From positions 1-64,000 of the forward strand of contig DASXKV010000062.1 of assembly GCA_036496605.1 (NCBI GenBank): a stretch of DNA of 64,000 nucleotides, written 5' to 3'. The notes below the pieces were generated by a model. It ran no database searches. It was not told the origin of the DNA and was given only the letters and a program-made list of their open reading frames with translations. Shown in pieces: positions 52,826 to 61,842 of this stretch. Position numbers and translations under genes: made by a program. Numbering within the stretch: the stretch's first letter is position 1; each line of letters opens with the position of its first letter. The DNA is from Gemmatimonadaceae bacterium. GTDB taxonomy: Bacteria > Gemmatimonadota > Gemmatimonadetes > Gemmatimonadales > Gemmatimonadaceae.

Positions 52826-53881
52826 ATGAAAGCCGTCCGTACCGCACCCGCCATTCTCTTTGCGATATCGCTCATCAGCTGCGAGGGCCGGCGGCCGAGC
52901 GAGCCCGGAGCAATCGTCGACCAGTCATCCGCGCCGGCGTTTTCGAGAGAAGTCGGTCGCACCGAGGAATCTGCCGCCATCGTGGTGTTCCACAGCGCTC
53001 GTGGTGGTAATCCCAGGATTTACACAATGACGCCTGGCGGTCGTGACCAGGACCCACTGACTGGAACCAACACCGCGAACGTCGGCAACGACCTCTGGCC
53101 AGATATTTCACCGAACGGCCGGTTGGTTGCGTTCACGTCCAATCGTTCGGGCAACAACGAGATCTACGTCTTCGATCGGCGTACTGGAACGCTCACCAAC
53201 GTGAGTAATAGCCCGGCCGACGACAACTGGCCGAGATGGTCGCCTAACGGCGAACGCATCGCTTTTCACAGCAACCGCGATGGCAATTACAACATCTTCA
53301 CCGTGAAGGCCGATGGAAGTGATCTCCATCGCGTAACGAATAGCGCGGTGCTCGACCAGTGGCCGGACTGGTCGCCGGATGGAAAGCGCATCGTTTTCCG
53401 CCGTGGGAACAACCTCTCTGTCGCTGACGCCAATGGCGAAGAGCAGAATGTTCAGCAGCTCACCTTCACGCCGGCCACGAGCTCTGCGATCAATCAGATG
53501 GCCTCATGGTCGCCGAATGGCCGTCGGATCGTCTTCATGAGCACGCGCGACGGTTATCCGTCCGTCTTTTTGATGAGCGCAAGGGGTGAAACTGTTGATC
53601 GTCCCGCGGCGAACCTCACGCCAAAGGCGACCGATCAAGCGTCGCAATGGCTCAGTCGAGCGCCGTCGTGGTCCAGCGCTGGTGGCAGGATTTACTTCAT
53701 GTCGTTCCGGCCGAGTACCAACGGCGATGTCGAGCTGTTCGTGGTGAACCCTGATGGCAAGGATCTCACGCGCCTAACGGAATCGGCTGGGGAGGATGGC
53801 GGGCCGCGCATGCCGCATCGCCCGAGAGACCGCGGCGTTGATCACGCTCGGGGCGACTCCGATGATGACCGTCGAGAGTGA
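52826..53881 (+). CDS. TolB-like beta-propeller lipoprotein
   Basis: 351 residues. A lipobox-type signal (APAILFAISLISCEG) is followed by a series of WD40/PD40-like repeats, each with PxxSPxGxxIAFxSNRxGxxxIYxxxxDG: DISPNGRLVAFTSNRSGNNEIYV, WSPNGERIAFHSNRDGNYNIFTV, WSPDGKRIVFRRGNNLSV, WSPNGRRIVFMSTRDGYPSVFLM, WSSAGGRIYFMSF. It is anchored in the membrane facing the periplasm, and its role is unknown, perhaps as a sensor or scaffold. The last ~25 residues (MPHRPRDRGVDHARGDSDDDRRE) are low complexity. It is divergent from the sigma-kinase operon, with ~140 bases between. Confidence 0.8.
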   Translation: MKAVRTAPAILFAISLISCEGRRPSEPGAIVDQSSAPAFSREVGRTEESAAIVVFHSARGGNPRIYTMTPGGRDQDPLTGTNTANVGNDLWPDISPNGRLVAFTSNRSGNNEIYVFDRRTGTLTNVSNSPADDNWPRWSPNGERIAFHSNRDGNYNIFTVKADGSDLHRVTNSAVLDQWPDWSPDGKRIVFRRGNNLSVADANGEEQNVQQLTFTPATSSAINQMASWSPNGRRIVFMSTRDGYPSVFLMSARGETVDRPAANLTPKATDQASQWLSRAPSWSSAGGRIYFMSFRPSTNGDVELFVVNPDGKDLTRLTESAGEDGGPRMPHRPRDRGVDHARGDSDDDRRE

Positions 53882-53887
53882 TGCCGA

Positions 53888-53915
53888 AATGGCCTGCCAC
53901 AAAAGGCAGGCCATT
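53888..53915. terminator. Bidirectional rho-independent terminator
   Basis: AATGGCCTGCC and GGCAGGCCATT pair perfectly (11 bp) around ACAAAA. It starts 6 bases after the beta-propeller gene's stop and ends 11 bases before the stop of the convergent diheme cytochrome gene. T-tracts are weak on both sides, but position and stem strength make a shared terminator likely. Confidence 0.75.
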
Positions 53916-53925
53916 GTCATCTCCG

Positions 53926-55185
53926 CTACAGGGTCTTGAGGTACGCCACGAGGTCGCTTTTCTGCTGCGTCGAGAGCGAAAGGTGGAAAACCGCGACATA
54001 GTGATCGACCACCTGCTCGAGCGTCGCGGCACTTCCGTCGTGAAAGTAGGGCCCACGCAGCTGCGGCGGATTCCAGAGACCGCGAAGCGGCGTTGTGCGA
54101 TAGAGCTTCGTCGCCGTCCGAAGCGCGTAGGCCGGATCCTGGCCGACTTCAGCGGGTGAATGGAGGACGCCGGCATTGATATCGCTCAGGGCAACTCCAT
54201 AGTGGCAGCTCGCGCAGCCGCCGACGCCCATGAAAACTTGCTTGCCACGCTTTGCAGCACTGGCGTCCACTTGTCCCGCCTGTGGCTCTGGCTTCTCGAT
54301 GCTGAACTGATACGCGCGCAGCGCCTCGAGCTTCGACGTCACCAGGTCCGGCGGGTTATTGATGTTCACACCGATGCGCTGATCCGAGAAGCTACCATGT
54401 CCGTGCATTTGTGTCACTGCGACGTAATCGTTCCAGTACGACACGACGCCATCGGCAGTGTACGTCTCGCGTGCGACGTGGCGCATGCCGAAAGCCGGCG
54501 GAATCACGAGCGGCGTGTTCTTGCCGTCGATGTTGATTCGTGGATCGTACTTGCCCGGTCCCCACGTGTTGAGAATCGCCTTGAGCGATGCCGGCACGTT
54601 AGGCGAGAGCGCAACGATCGCCCCGACGTTGAGATCGCGATTTGGCCACGCATCGAGCCGATGGCCGATACCGGGCGCGAACGCGTTGTCGACAGTCGAA
54701 TGGCACAGCGCGCACGTAATTCCGACGCTCGTCAGAGTGTTCGTCGCATCGACCGTCCCTTTGATCCCGACGACGGCACCTAACTTCAGCAGCGCGACCG
54801 TCGTTGCCGGCGAATTGAGATCGACTTTCCCCTGCTGAATCGCCTGAACGACAGCGGTCGGCAGCGCGTCCATGTCGACTTTGAGGCCCACGGCGAGCGC
54901 CGTTGCCGGACTCACCGATGAGGCGATCACCTCGTGCATTCGGAGCGTGTCGGTCCAGTAACTCTCGTCGCCGTACGAGTCGAAGCGAAAGATCTGCTGC
55001 CCGCTCGCGATCGTGGCTGGATTCATCGGCGTGTCGGACATCGACGGTGCCGTTGCGCTTGCCGGTACCGTTGGGCGGCGATCGACAGAGCAGCCAAGGG
55101 TCGTGACCCCGAGCAGCAATCCTGCCACCACGTTCTCGATCGCGCCTAACGAACCTCGGCATGGCTCCAACGCGAAGCACGGCAT
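53926..55185 (-). CDS. Diheme cytochrome c lipoprotein (peroxidase-like)
   Basis: 419 residues; AGGAGGT sits 7 bases before the ATG at 55185. A signal peptide ends in a lipobox (GLLLGVTTLGC). Two CxxCH hemes: ITCALCHSTVDNAF at ~155-168 and GGCASCHYGVAL at ~315-326. Between them lies a long domain with Met/His candidate axial ligands (FGMRHVARET, MHGHGSFSD). The second half, with TPLRGLWNPPQLRGPYFHDGSAATLEQVV, matches the MauG / cytochrome c peroxidase C-terminal pattern. The product is probably a periplasmic diheme peroxidase or a relative without known substrate. It shares the divergent region 55186-55428 with the lipoprotein gene. Confidence 0.85.
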   Translation of the reverse strand: MPCFALEPCRGSLGAIENVVAGLLLGVTTLGCSVDRRPTVPASATAPSMSDTPMNPATIASGQQIFRFDSYGDESYWTDTLRMHEVIASSVSPATALAVGLKVDMDALPTAVVQAIQQGKVDLNSPATTVALLKLGAVVGIKGTVDATNTLTSVGITCALCHSTVDNAFAPGIGHRLDAWPNRDLNVGAIVALSPNVPASLKAILNTWGPGKYDPRINIDGKNTPLVIPPAFGMRHVARETYTADGVVSYWNDYVAVTQMHGHGSFSDQRIGVNINNPPDLVTSKLEALRAYQFSIEKPEPQAGQVDASAAKRGKQVFMGVGGCASCHYGVALSDINAGVLHSPAEVGQDPAYALRTATKLYRTTPLRGLWNPPQLRGPYFHDGSAATLEQVVDHYVAVFHLSLSTQQKSDLVAYLKTL

Positions 55186-55428
55186 CTGTTACCTCCTGAA
55201 CGTCGTCGGCTCGACACTTCGGTGAGACAGCTTTGGTCGAGGCTGCCGAGCTCCCAAACGCGGAGCTCCGATGACGCCAAGTCCAAAAACGCTTCGCGAG
55301 TTCCCGCGCGCTAAGAAACGCGATAGAACCGACCACAACCCGGAACGAAGTGGTGCGTTCGTCGATTGGCCTCGATTACAAGCGACTCCAACGACGCTGA
55401 CACCGACTCGATTCCTCCCGGAGGCAAC

Positions 55429-56097
55429 ATGCGACTCACGCCGTGTTCACTCATCAGCGGACTGCTCCTTAGCGCATCGCTTGGCGCCTGCAGTGATCAG
55501 CACATGCAAAACATGGGTGCGCCAACCGCTCCATCGGATAACCAGAGCTTCAATGCGCATGATGGTGCCCCGTTCGGCTTCACTGACGGCTGGGAAAATG
55601 GGACGACGGTGAGCTTCTTTTACTCGAAGCCCTTCTTCTGCGCGCAACCACCGTCGAGCGCCGCGCCGAGTGGCTGCGAAGTCGGCGAGGACGGCACCGT
55701 CGATCCGCGCCCGGGAAAGATTCCATTTCTCTATGTGATGACGCCCGTCGGGTTCCGTCCCGCCGATGCAACGTTGCAATGTCCAGTCGTCGGGTTCTGT
55801 ATCAACCACCCGTCGACGCTCGATCTCTCGCGCGTGTTCGGCCCGAGCAAAGCCAACGTGCCGCTTCCTGCGCACAGCCACATCATCGACACGGATCTTC
55901 CCGAATCACAGGCAAGCGGCGGACAGGCAGGCTGGTGGGAGATCAAGGTCATCGGCGTGAGCGATCCCGCCGTCTGGGATCAGATCGTCGCGGGCAAGAG
56001 CCTAGCGACGGTGCGCGCGCTGCAAGCGAAGGGCGCCGGCATCACCGGTGATATTCGATCCAACGCGTATTTGTTCTTCGACGTACGTCCAAAATGA
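55429..56097 (+). CDS. Lipoprotein of unknown function
   Basis: 222 residues from ATG 55429, decided by GGAGG 5 bases upstream and by the lipobox CSLISGLLLSASLGAC. The mature part (TDGWENGTTVSFFYSKPFFCAQPPSSAAPSGCEVGEDGTVDPRPGKIPFLYVMTPVGF, then NVPLPAHSHIIDTD and GGQAGWWEIKVIGVSDPAVWDQIVAGKSLATVRALQA) has four Cys, possibly two disulfides, and a His-containing motif AHSHII. I recall similar proteins next to diheme cytochromes but cannot name the family. Its stop overlaps the next gene by 4 bases (ATGA). Confidence 0.6.
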   Translation: MRLTPCSLISGLLLSASLGACSDQHMQNMGAPTAPSDNQSFNAHDGAPFGFTDGWENGTTVSFFYSKPFFCAQPPSSAAPSGCEVGEDGTVDPRPGKIPFLYVMTPVGFRPADATLQCPVVGFCINHPSTLDLSRVFGPSKANVPLPAHSHIIDTDLPESQASGGQAGWWEIKVIGVSDPAVWDQIVAGKSLATVRALQAKGAGITGDIRSNAYLFFDVRPK

Positions 56098-56561
56098 TGA
56101 GTAATGAGACACGGGGTGTCGTTCTCGGCGTCTTCGCTGGTGGTACGCTGATCTGCGCAGGCACGGCGTTGCCCTGGATGTTCTTTTTTGCGGGACTCCA
56201 GTCTCTCTCCGGGCTCGTTGGCTTGTACGGACGCGTTCTCTTCGCGAGCGGAGCACTCGCCGTTCTTTCGGGAGCGGCGATGCTCCACTGCCCCTCGCGG
56301 TGGCTGCACACAGCCGCCGCGGTCCTCGGCGTCATGCAAACACTCTTCGTCACGTGGCTCCTCGTTGGGCTGCACTCAACGCTGCAGGAGCTCGGCATGC
56401 ACGCGATGCTGCTGGCGCGACCGGGGCCTGGCCTCTTCGTCGCCCTCGCCGGCGCCATGCTCATCTCCGCAGCGGTGATCCGCCCGGCGTGGTCGGACGT
56501 GCGGAGCCGCCGAAACGACGCCCGCATCACGCGCTACTGGAATGAGAAGATTCTGAACTAG
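56094..56561 (+). CDS. Four-segment membrane protein of unknown function
   Basis: 155 residues with four hydrophobic segments: GVVLGVFAGGTLICAGTALPWMFFF, VLFASGALAVLSGAAML, TAAAVLGVMQTLFVTWLLVGL and GLFVALAGAMLISAAVI. The ATG overlaps the stop of the lipoprotein gene at 56094-56097, so they are coupled. The C-terminus (RSRRNDARITRYWNEKILN) is polar. About 186 bases of its 3' end overlap the opposite-strand ECF sigma gene, unless that gene stops earlier by frameshift. No family recognised. Confidence 0.6.
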   Translation: MMSNETRGVVLGVFAGGTLICAGTALPWMFFFAGLQSLSGLVGLYGRVLFASGALAVLSGAAMLHCPSRWLHTAAAVLGVMQTLFVTWLLVGLHSTLQELGMHAMLLARPGPGLFVALAGAMLISAAVIRPAWSDVRSRRNDARITRYWNEKILN

Positions 56562-57089
56562 TCGTCGCGCCCGGTACAGTCGCGACCGCACGGTGCCGAC
56601 CGGTACGTCGAGCTGTGCGGCCGCGGCCTCGTACGTCTGATCCTGTACGAGCACGATTATCAGTGTGGAGCGATACGGCTCGGGCACCAGCGGCAAGGCA
56701 CTCTCGAGCGCGCTCGCGACATCCAATTTGGTTATGAGGTCGAATTCGTTCGACTCGTCGGCAGGCTCGAGATCCGACGCGTCCGTGTTCGAGCGCACCC
56801 CCTCGCGAACAGTGAGCACACGAAGACTCACCATGTCGTGTGCATCGCGCAGTTGCCGACGGTGCACGTTGCGACAGATCGTGAAGAGCCACCGGCGGCA
56901 GTCGGTGCCAAGCTCGAATGTGTCCCACGACTGATAGGCGCGGAGATAGGTTTCCTGCACGAGGTCGTCCGTATCGGTGGCGTTGTGACACAGTGATCGC
57001 GCAAAGCGCCGCACGCTCTCGATCCACGGAAGAGCCTCGCTCCGGAACGCGCATGTTGCGTCGCTGCCTAACTCGGCGCACGTCCCCAC
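56376..57089 (-). CDS. ECF sigma-70 factor
   Basis: 237 residues. Region 2 is at ~20-85 (ESVRRFARSLCHNATDTDDLVQETYLRAYQSWDTFELGTDCRRWLFTICRNVHRRQLRD) and region 4 at ~130-185 (ALPLVPEPYRSTLIIVLVQDQTYEAAAAQLDVPVGTVRSRLYRARRLVQ). After ~190 the sequence is Arg-rich and less convincing (HVRPRRADHRCGDEHG), in the part that overlaps the convergent membrane-protein gene. The functional protein may end near 56520. There is no anti-sigma gene next to it. A GGAAT...CGTC promoter candidate lies ~75 bases upstream, suggesting autoregulation. Confidence 0.85.
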   Translation of the reverse strand: MGTCAELGSDATCAFRSEALPWIESVRRFARSLCHNATDTDDLVQETYLRAYQSWDTFELGTDCRRWLFTICRNVHRRQLRDAHDMVSLRVLTVREGVRSNTDASDLEPADESNEFDLITKLDVASALESALPLVPEPYRSTLIIVLVQDQTYEAAAAQLDVPVGTVRSRLYRARRLVQNLLIPVARDAGVVSAAPHVRPRRADHRCGDEHGAGEGDEEARPRSRQQHRVHAELLQR

Positions 57090-57163
57090 CCTGGTTCCTC
57101 TCGGATGCCGGTCCCTTCACAGGCACGGCCTCGCACGCCCTCGCGCGCACCGCCCCCAACGCG

Positions 57164-57189
57164 GACGGCTCGAGTAAAGCAGTTATTCC
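57164..57189 (-). promoter_or_regulatory. ECF-type promoter candidate
   Basis: On the minus strand GGAAT (57189-57185) and CGTC (57167-57164) are spaced 17 bases apart, the form of many ECF promoters (GGAAC ... CGTC). It lies ~75 bases before the sigma gene start at 57089. The AT-rich stretch around 57186-57215 lies immediately upstream of it, as an UP-like element would. The rest of 57190-57373 holds no gene. Confidence 0.35.
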
Positions 57190-57373
57190 AAATTATCAAA
57201 TCTTTTTGTTGACTTACTGGCAGAGTCGGCTTTCCGACCCGGCTATGGCTGAGCTGCCTTCTGACGGAAATCGTGCGAATGACGCCGGCCTCGCACGGCA
57301 GTTGAAGCAACTCTCCACCTCCGCAAGTAAGACCATCGCACGCCGGAGGAGCCAATGCACGCGTTTCTACTGT

Positions 57374-58078
57374 TCATTGAAGCGCACTCCGTGGATCCGT
57401 TGACGTCGCGCGGTGCGCTGGAAGATAGGCCGAGAGCGCGGCGATGACGATCATGAACCCCGCCGCGCCGCCGAAGACGATCGGGTTGAGCGGGCTCACC
57501 TCGAACAGCATCGACCGCATGAAGCGTGAGAGTCCGGCCGCCAATGTCAGGCCGATCGCGATCCCGATGCCGCTCACGATCAAGCCCTGGCCGAGCACCA
57601 TCCCGCGAATGCTCGACCTCTGAGCGCCGAGCGCCATGCGAATGCCGAACTCTCGGCCGCGGAGGCGAACGCCGTACGACAACACCCCGAACAGGCCAAG
57701 CGCCGCGAGAATCAGCGCGACCACTGCCACCACCTGCGTGAGCGCCCAGTTGCGATCGCCCGCGAACTGCCGATGCGGGTGATAGACGAACATGCCCGGT
57801 GTGCCCTCGTTCGTGATCGAGGTTTCGCCGGCGATGCCGATGACCGTGCCCTTGCGACCGCCAGTCGTCAGGCTCTGGCCGATCGGATCGACGCCGGGAA
57901 AGATCTTGTCGGCGAGCGATTGCGTAATGATCATGGTCGGCTGCGCACCCGGCACGTCGCGGTCGTCGAACGCGCGGCCACGGACGATCGGGATGCCGAC
58001 GGTGCGGAAGTAGTCGCCCGACGCGACGCGATTCTCGTCGCTCGGCCAGAGCTTGTCATGCTCATATGCATCGGCTCC
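57374..58078 (-). pseudogene. ADOP permease C-terminal fragment with internal deletion
   Basis: ~235 residues. EHDKLWPSDENRVASGDYFRTVGIPIVRGRAFDDRD... is the second periplasmic domain of an ADOP permease. After FVYHPHRQFAGDRNWALT it jumps directly to the last membrane block (QVVAVVALILAALGLFGVLSYGVRLRGREFGIRMALGAQRSS ... IVIAALSAYLPAHRATSTDPRSALQ). Roughly 60-70 residues normally between them are missing, as is the whole first half. It is a remnant of a sixth or seventh ADOP gene. Confidence 0.8.
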
Positions 58079-58395
58079 TTCAGATGGTCTGAAGGTAGGA
58101 CAATCCCTCCGTCGGAATGGTTTGGATAGCCCCGATGGTTGCGAAAGTCTGGTCGGCGAGCGGTATGGCTGGCGAGATCCTGGCGCCTGGCGATTGTGAC
58201 CATGCGCTGCATCTGGCGACAGCGCTCGTGTTACGCGAAGCGGTTGCACGAGTGGGCATATGCGGCGCCAATGGGTGCACCGCGTTTCACGTCCTTGCGT
58301 TTCCCGAGAATCAGCCGGCTACGCCTGGCGGCTTCTGGTCGGTGGACCTGGGCGAGGTCACGACCGTATCCGCGTGCCTGACGATTCTCGAGCAA
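58079..58395. other. Stretch without a firm gene
   Basis: Between the permease fragment and the histidine kinase end. A forward frame with a helix-like stretch (DHALHLATALVLREAVA) resembles a PIN-domain motif only superficially, and the antisense frames look no better. I see no promoter or repeat worth naming. Confidence 0.3.
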
Positions 58396-59607
58396 CTAGC
58401 CGGACGCCTGAGGCAGTGTGAGTGTAAACGTACTTCCACGCCCCAATTCACTCTCGACGGTGAGATCTCCCCCCATGCCCCGCGCGAGATCGCGACTGAT
58501 CGCGAGTCCAAGGCCTGTCCCCTCCGCGCGTGGCGCGCCTGACGAGGGCACCTGCACGAACGGCTCAAAAACATCCGCGAGCTTGTCGCGCGGGATACCG
58601 ATACCGGTATCGCTCACCCGCACCACCACGCGCTGAGGATCGCTCGCGTCGCGCGCGCTCTCGACGCGAACCTGTCCGCCCGGCGGCGTGAACTTGCTCG
58701 CATTCGAGAGCAGGTTGAGCAGCACCTGACCTGCCTTCTCGCGGTCCGCGCGAGCCACCAGGTCGCTCCCAACGTCGGCGGACCACTTGAGCGAGCGCGC
58801 CGCGAGCTGTGGCTCGATCATCGGCAGCACGCCCTCCACGAGTTGAGAGACCGCGAATGCTTCGAGACGGTAGTCGAGCCGTCCCGCCTCGATCTTCGCC
58901 AGGTTGAGCACATCGTTAATCAAACGCAGCAGGTGTCGCTGGCTGCGGTACACGCGGTTCAACGTCTGGAGCTGCTGATCGGTGAGGGGACCGTAGATGC
59001 CTTCCTCGAGGAGCTGCACGTACCCGGCGATCGCGTTGAGCGGTGTGCGGAGCTCGTGACTCATTTTCGCCAGGAATTCGCTCTTCGCTCGATTGGCCTG
59101 CTCAGCGGCCTCTCGTGCGCGCTCGAGCTGCGCCTGCTGCATCTCGAGCTCCAGCGCCTGAGTCTCCAGTACCTGGTTTGCTTCGGCCAGCTCGAGGCGG
59201 GCTGCTTCGGCTTCGCGCTTGGCACGGAGCAGCGCGTCCTCGTACTTCTGCCGTTCGACGATGCGGAACAGGACGCAGTCGGTTACCCAGACGGCGTCGC
59301 GCTCGCGGCGGGCGGAGTTCACCAACGCGGCCACGTCGCTGCCGTCCTTCGCGCGAAGCGTTAGAAAAATCTCATCGGCGTGATCCTGGAGCCGGAGCAG
59401 GGGAAAAAGATGCGTCTCGTAGAAGATGCGGCTGCCGACCGTGAGCAGGCTCTCAACTCGGCGTCCCACGATCTCCTCTCGCCCATAGCCGAGAAGACCG
59501 AGGAGCGTCTGATTGCACAGCTGAATCGTGCCGTCGTCGGTGAAGCTCAACCAGCCACACGGCGCCGCGTCGAGCAAAGGCCCCGGGCCACCAGCCGGAG
59601 CGCTCAC
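58396..59607 (-). CDS. PAS histidine kinase coupled to RsbQ-like hydrolase
   Basis: 403 residues from GTG 59607, whose bases overlap the TGA of the hydrolase gene (GTGA). A PAS domain covers ~10-120 ([34 protein letters not shown]...[13 protein letters not shown]), typical of the PAS linked to RsbQ homologues. A coiled coil follows at ~125-170 ([47 protein letters not shown]). Next come HisKA with His184 in SHELRTPLN and the HATPase domain ([28 protein letters not shown]). The open frame extends upstream to 59964 but only as a shadow of the hydrolase gene. The cognate response regulator is not adjacent. Confidence 0.9.
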   Translation of the reverse strand: MSAPAGGPGPLLDAAPCGWLSFTDDGTIQLCNQTLLGLLGYGREEIVGRRVESLLTVGSRIFYETHLFPLLRLQDHADEIFLTLRAKDGSDVAALVNSARRERDAVWVTDCVLFRIVERQKYEDALLRAKREAEAARLELAEANQVLETQALELEMQQAQLERAREAAEQANRAKSEFLAKMSHELRTPLNAIAGYVQLLEEGIYGPLTDQQLQTLNRVYRSQRHLLRLINDVLNLAKIEAGRLDYRLEAFAVSQLVEGVLPMIEPQLAARSLKWSADVGSDLVARADREKAGQVLLNLLSNASKFTPPGGQVRVESARDASDPQRVVVRVSDTGIGIPRDKLADVFEPFVQVPSSGAPRAEGTGLGLAISRDLARGMGGDLTVESELGRGSTFTLTLPQASG

Positions 59608-60428
59608 GCGGCGGCGGGTTGGTGCTGCTCGAGGTAGTCCCGTATCGCCGCAATTGTCTCCTCGGGATGACTCATGTGCGGGCAATGTCCGGTCGCGCGG
59701 AGCTTGTGCAGAGTGCTGCCCGGCAGGTGTTGACGCAGGTAGTCGCCCACCGCGTCGGGCGCGATCGCGTCTTCGCTGCACTGGAGGATGAGCGACGGCA
59801 CACGCACGCTGGCGAGATCCGAGCGATTGTCCGCGAAGAACGTGGCTTCGGCGAAGCGACGGGCGATGATCGGGTCGGTCGAGCAGAAGCTCGCCTCCAG
59901 CTCCTGAGTCAGCTCGGGATGGTCGGGGTTCTTCATGATCACGGGGGCAAGAAAGTTCGCCCAACCGATGAAGTTCCTGTCCATCGTCTCGAGCAGACCC
60001 TCGATCTCGTCGCGGTCGAACCCGCCGACGTACGGCGGATCGTTGACATAACGTGGCGACGGCCCAACGAGGACGAGCCGATCGAAGCGGTCCGGCTCGC
60101 GATTCGCCGCGAGCACGCCGATCATCGAGCTCACCGAGTGGCCGACGAAGATGACGTCGCGCAGATCGAGCGCGTTGACGATGTCGAGCACGTCCTGCGC
60201 ATACCCGTCGAGCGATGCATAACGCTCCGGGTCATACGCCGAGAGGTCGGAGCGCCCGGACCCGACGTAGTCGAAGAGGACGACGCGATAGTCGTTCTCG
60301 AAAGCGGGCGCGACGAAGCGCCACATGTTCTGATCGCAACCGAACCCGTGCGCGAAGAGCAGCGGCTGAGTGCCTCGGCCACGCACGACGACGTGGTTGC
60401 GGCGAAGGATGACGTCGTTGGAGGACAT
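59604..60428 (-). CDS. RsbQ/KAI2-like alpha/beta hydrolase
   Basis: 274 residues, about the length of Rsb[32 protein letters not shown] holds the family FAHGFGxDQxxW signature, the nucleophile Ser98 is in [10 protein letters not shown], the acid Asp is in [10 protein letters not shown], and the His is in [13 protein letters not shown]. RsbQ of Bacillus works with the PAS phosphatase RsbP by producing or handling a hydrophobic PAS ligand, and plant KAI2/D14 receptors share this fold. Here the stop overlaps the start of a PAS histidine kinase, so hydrolase and PAS sensor form one signalling pair. The N-terminus is direct, with no signal peptide, so the protein is cytoplasmic. The ligand is unknown. 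Confidence 0.88.
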   Translation of the reverse strand: MSSNDVILRRNHVVVRGRGTQPLLFAHGFGCDQNMWRFVAPAFENDYRVVLFDYVGSGRSDLSAYDPERYASLDGYAQDVLDIVNALDLRDVIFVGHSVSSMIGVLAANREPDRFDRLVLVGPSPRYVNDPPYVGGFDRDEIEGLLETMDRNFIGWANFLAPVIMKNPDHPELTQELEASFCSTDPIIARRFAEATFFADNRSDLASVRVPSLILQCSEDAIAPDAVGDYLRQHLPGSTLHKLRATGHCPHMSHPEETIAAIRDYLEQHQPAAA

Positions 60429-60621
60429 GGAAGGTGGGGGAAAGCAGGTCTAATGATTGCACCCACGTCACTACTCAATTTTCATGCGACCGGACCCAAC
60501 ACCATTCAGACTCGACCGTGAGCGCACCCGTCCCGCTGGTTGCAGCGGCGACCGACGATACAGTAGCGGGCGGACGGACGTGGATGCGCCGAAGGCAAAG
60601 AGGGCGATGCCGAGCCACGCC

Positions 60622-60736
60622 TACGTCGAGGAATGGTCCATACTCCAAGCACTGCCCCGGCCGCGCCAAAGGCGAGCGGGAGGGCGAGGTAGCGGAGCAT
60701 TTTGCGGCCCGACGTCCGGATGACGATTGGTTGCAT
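60622..60736 (-). pseudogene. N-terminal remnant of a small membrane protein
   Basis: QPIVIRTSGRKMLRYLALPLAFGAAGAVLGVWTIPR resembles the start of STM3941-like proteins (a beta strand, then a membrane hairpin). The following residues turn to Arg/Ser-rich nonsense, while a neighbouring frame briefly looks coding (FLDVGVARHRPL). The gene is broken or frameshifted. The rest of 60429-60992 shows no feature that I can support. Confidence 0.35.
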
Positions 60737-60992
60737 GGTCTCGTTGAGTATTCGTGAATCAACGCGTGGCATCGCTCACTGCCCGTGTCGACCATGACGT
60801 TCTCGACTTGCATCGTCGCGCCTGGGCGCGCGGGATGCTTGACGGCGATTGTCGTGCGGAAGATGCCCATGTCGTCGATCATATGTTGTCTCCGCCTGAG
60901 GCATTCATCGATTTCGTTTGCACGGTGCCCGATAGCCCCGGCCAGTGTGAGCCGGGACTATCGGACGACCGACCGCGAGATCCACGTCTCTG

Positions 60993-61511
60993 TTACTGTC
61001 CCGAGCTCTCACCCAGGGCGACGAGAAGCTCGTCCAGCTGATCGAACGTCTCGACCATTGCATCGGCTGCTCCGGTGCCGGCAGCGTCGAGCGCTTCCTT
61101 CGAAGGGTAGCTCTCGCGCAGTATCACCAGCGTCTTGCCGCCCTTTTCCTCGAAGGTCACCGTGGTGACAGGCCCGCTCTCGCCACCTTCGTCATTGGTC
61201 CACGCGAGGCGCGAATACGGCTTCACTTCGACATACGTGCCGAAAAACGCGGCAGGCTCGGGGCCACCGTGGTCGAATACCAATCGGTACTTGCCTCCGA
61301 CACGAGCATCCACCTCGCAGGACAGCAGGGTCATTCCCATCGACTGGGGCACCCACCAACGCTTGAGCAGCTCGGCCTTGGAAAACGCCTCGAACACGAT
61401 GCGCGCCGGGCCGTTGATGGTCCGCGTGACAACCACCTCGCGGTCCGACTTCCGTTCCACCGTGGTGCGGTTCTTCACGGGGCCGGGCTTACTTTCGATT
61501 CTTGCGTTCAT
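60993..61511 (-). CDS. SRPBCC / AHSA1-domain protein
   Basis: 172 residues from ATG 61511, with AGGAG 7 bases upstream. The START-like AHSA1 fold: REVVVTRTINGPARIVFEAFSKAELLKRWWVP, CEVDARVGGKYRLVFDHGGPEPAAFFGTYVEVKPYSRLAWTND, VTTVTFEEKGGKTLVILRESYPSKEALDAA, and the C-terminal helix DAMVETFDQLDELLVAL. These small-ligand-binding proteins often form two-gene operons with an ArsR repressor, as here: the ArsR gene's end overlaps this start by 23 bases. The ligand is unknown. Confidence 0.92.
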   Translation of the reverse strand: MNARIESKPGPVKNRTTVERKSDREVVVTRTINGPARIVFEAFSKAELLKRWWVPQSMGMTLLSCEVDARVGGKYRLVFDHGGPEPAAFFGTYVEVKPYSRLAWTNDEGGESGPVTTVTFEEKGGKTLVILRESYPSKEALDAAGTGAADAMVETFDQLDELLVALGESSGQ

Positions 61512-61842
61512 CGCTCTTCTCCTTTCGTGTGAGTTCCTCGACAACCTTGTTCAACTCATCGAAGCGTTCGTCCCACCGCTGGCGGTATCTCTCGAGCCAC
61601 GCCGTCTCTTCCTCCAATCGGCGCGGGCCCAGCTGGCACGTCCGCACGCGCCCGATCTTCTTCGTGGTGACGAGCCCCGCCTGCTCCAGAACGCCGACGT
61701 GCTTCTTCATGCCCGTGAGCGTCATGTGGAATTTCTCGGCAAGGTCCGTGATCGAAGCGTCGGCTCGTCCGAGCTGCTCCAGAACGCCACGCCGCGTGGC
61801 GTCGGAGAGCGCGGCGAACGAAGTATCAAGTCGGGTCGTCAT
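61489..61842 (-). CDS. ArsR-family repressor
   Basis: 117 residues: FAALSDATRRGVLEQLGRADASITDLAEKFHMTLTGMKKHVGVLEQAGLVTTKKIGRVRTCQLGPRRLEEETAWLERYRQRWDERFDEL. It has the winged helix with TLTGMKKHVGVLEQAG as recognition helix and no Cys metal site, so this is the subgroup linked to SRPBCC proteins and not a metal sensor. The ATG at 61842 directly follows a perfect 24-base palindrome, leaving no room for a normal leader. It probably represses itself and the SRPBCC gene that overlaps its 3' end. Confidence 0.93.
   Translation of the reverse strand: MTTRLDTSFAALSDATRRGVLEQLGRADASITDLAEKFHMTLTGMKKHVGVLEQAGLVTTKKIGRVRTCQLGPRRLEEETAWLERYRQRWDERFDELNKVVEELTRKEKSDERKNRK

Noticed and set aside
58117-58542. 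PIN-domain (VapC-like) toxin fragment
   Set aside because: The resemblance is limited to DHALHLATALVL. The acidic catalytic residues and the rest of the fold are missing, and an antitoxin is absent.
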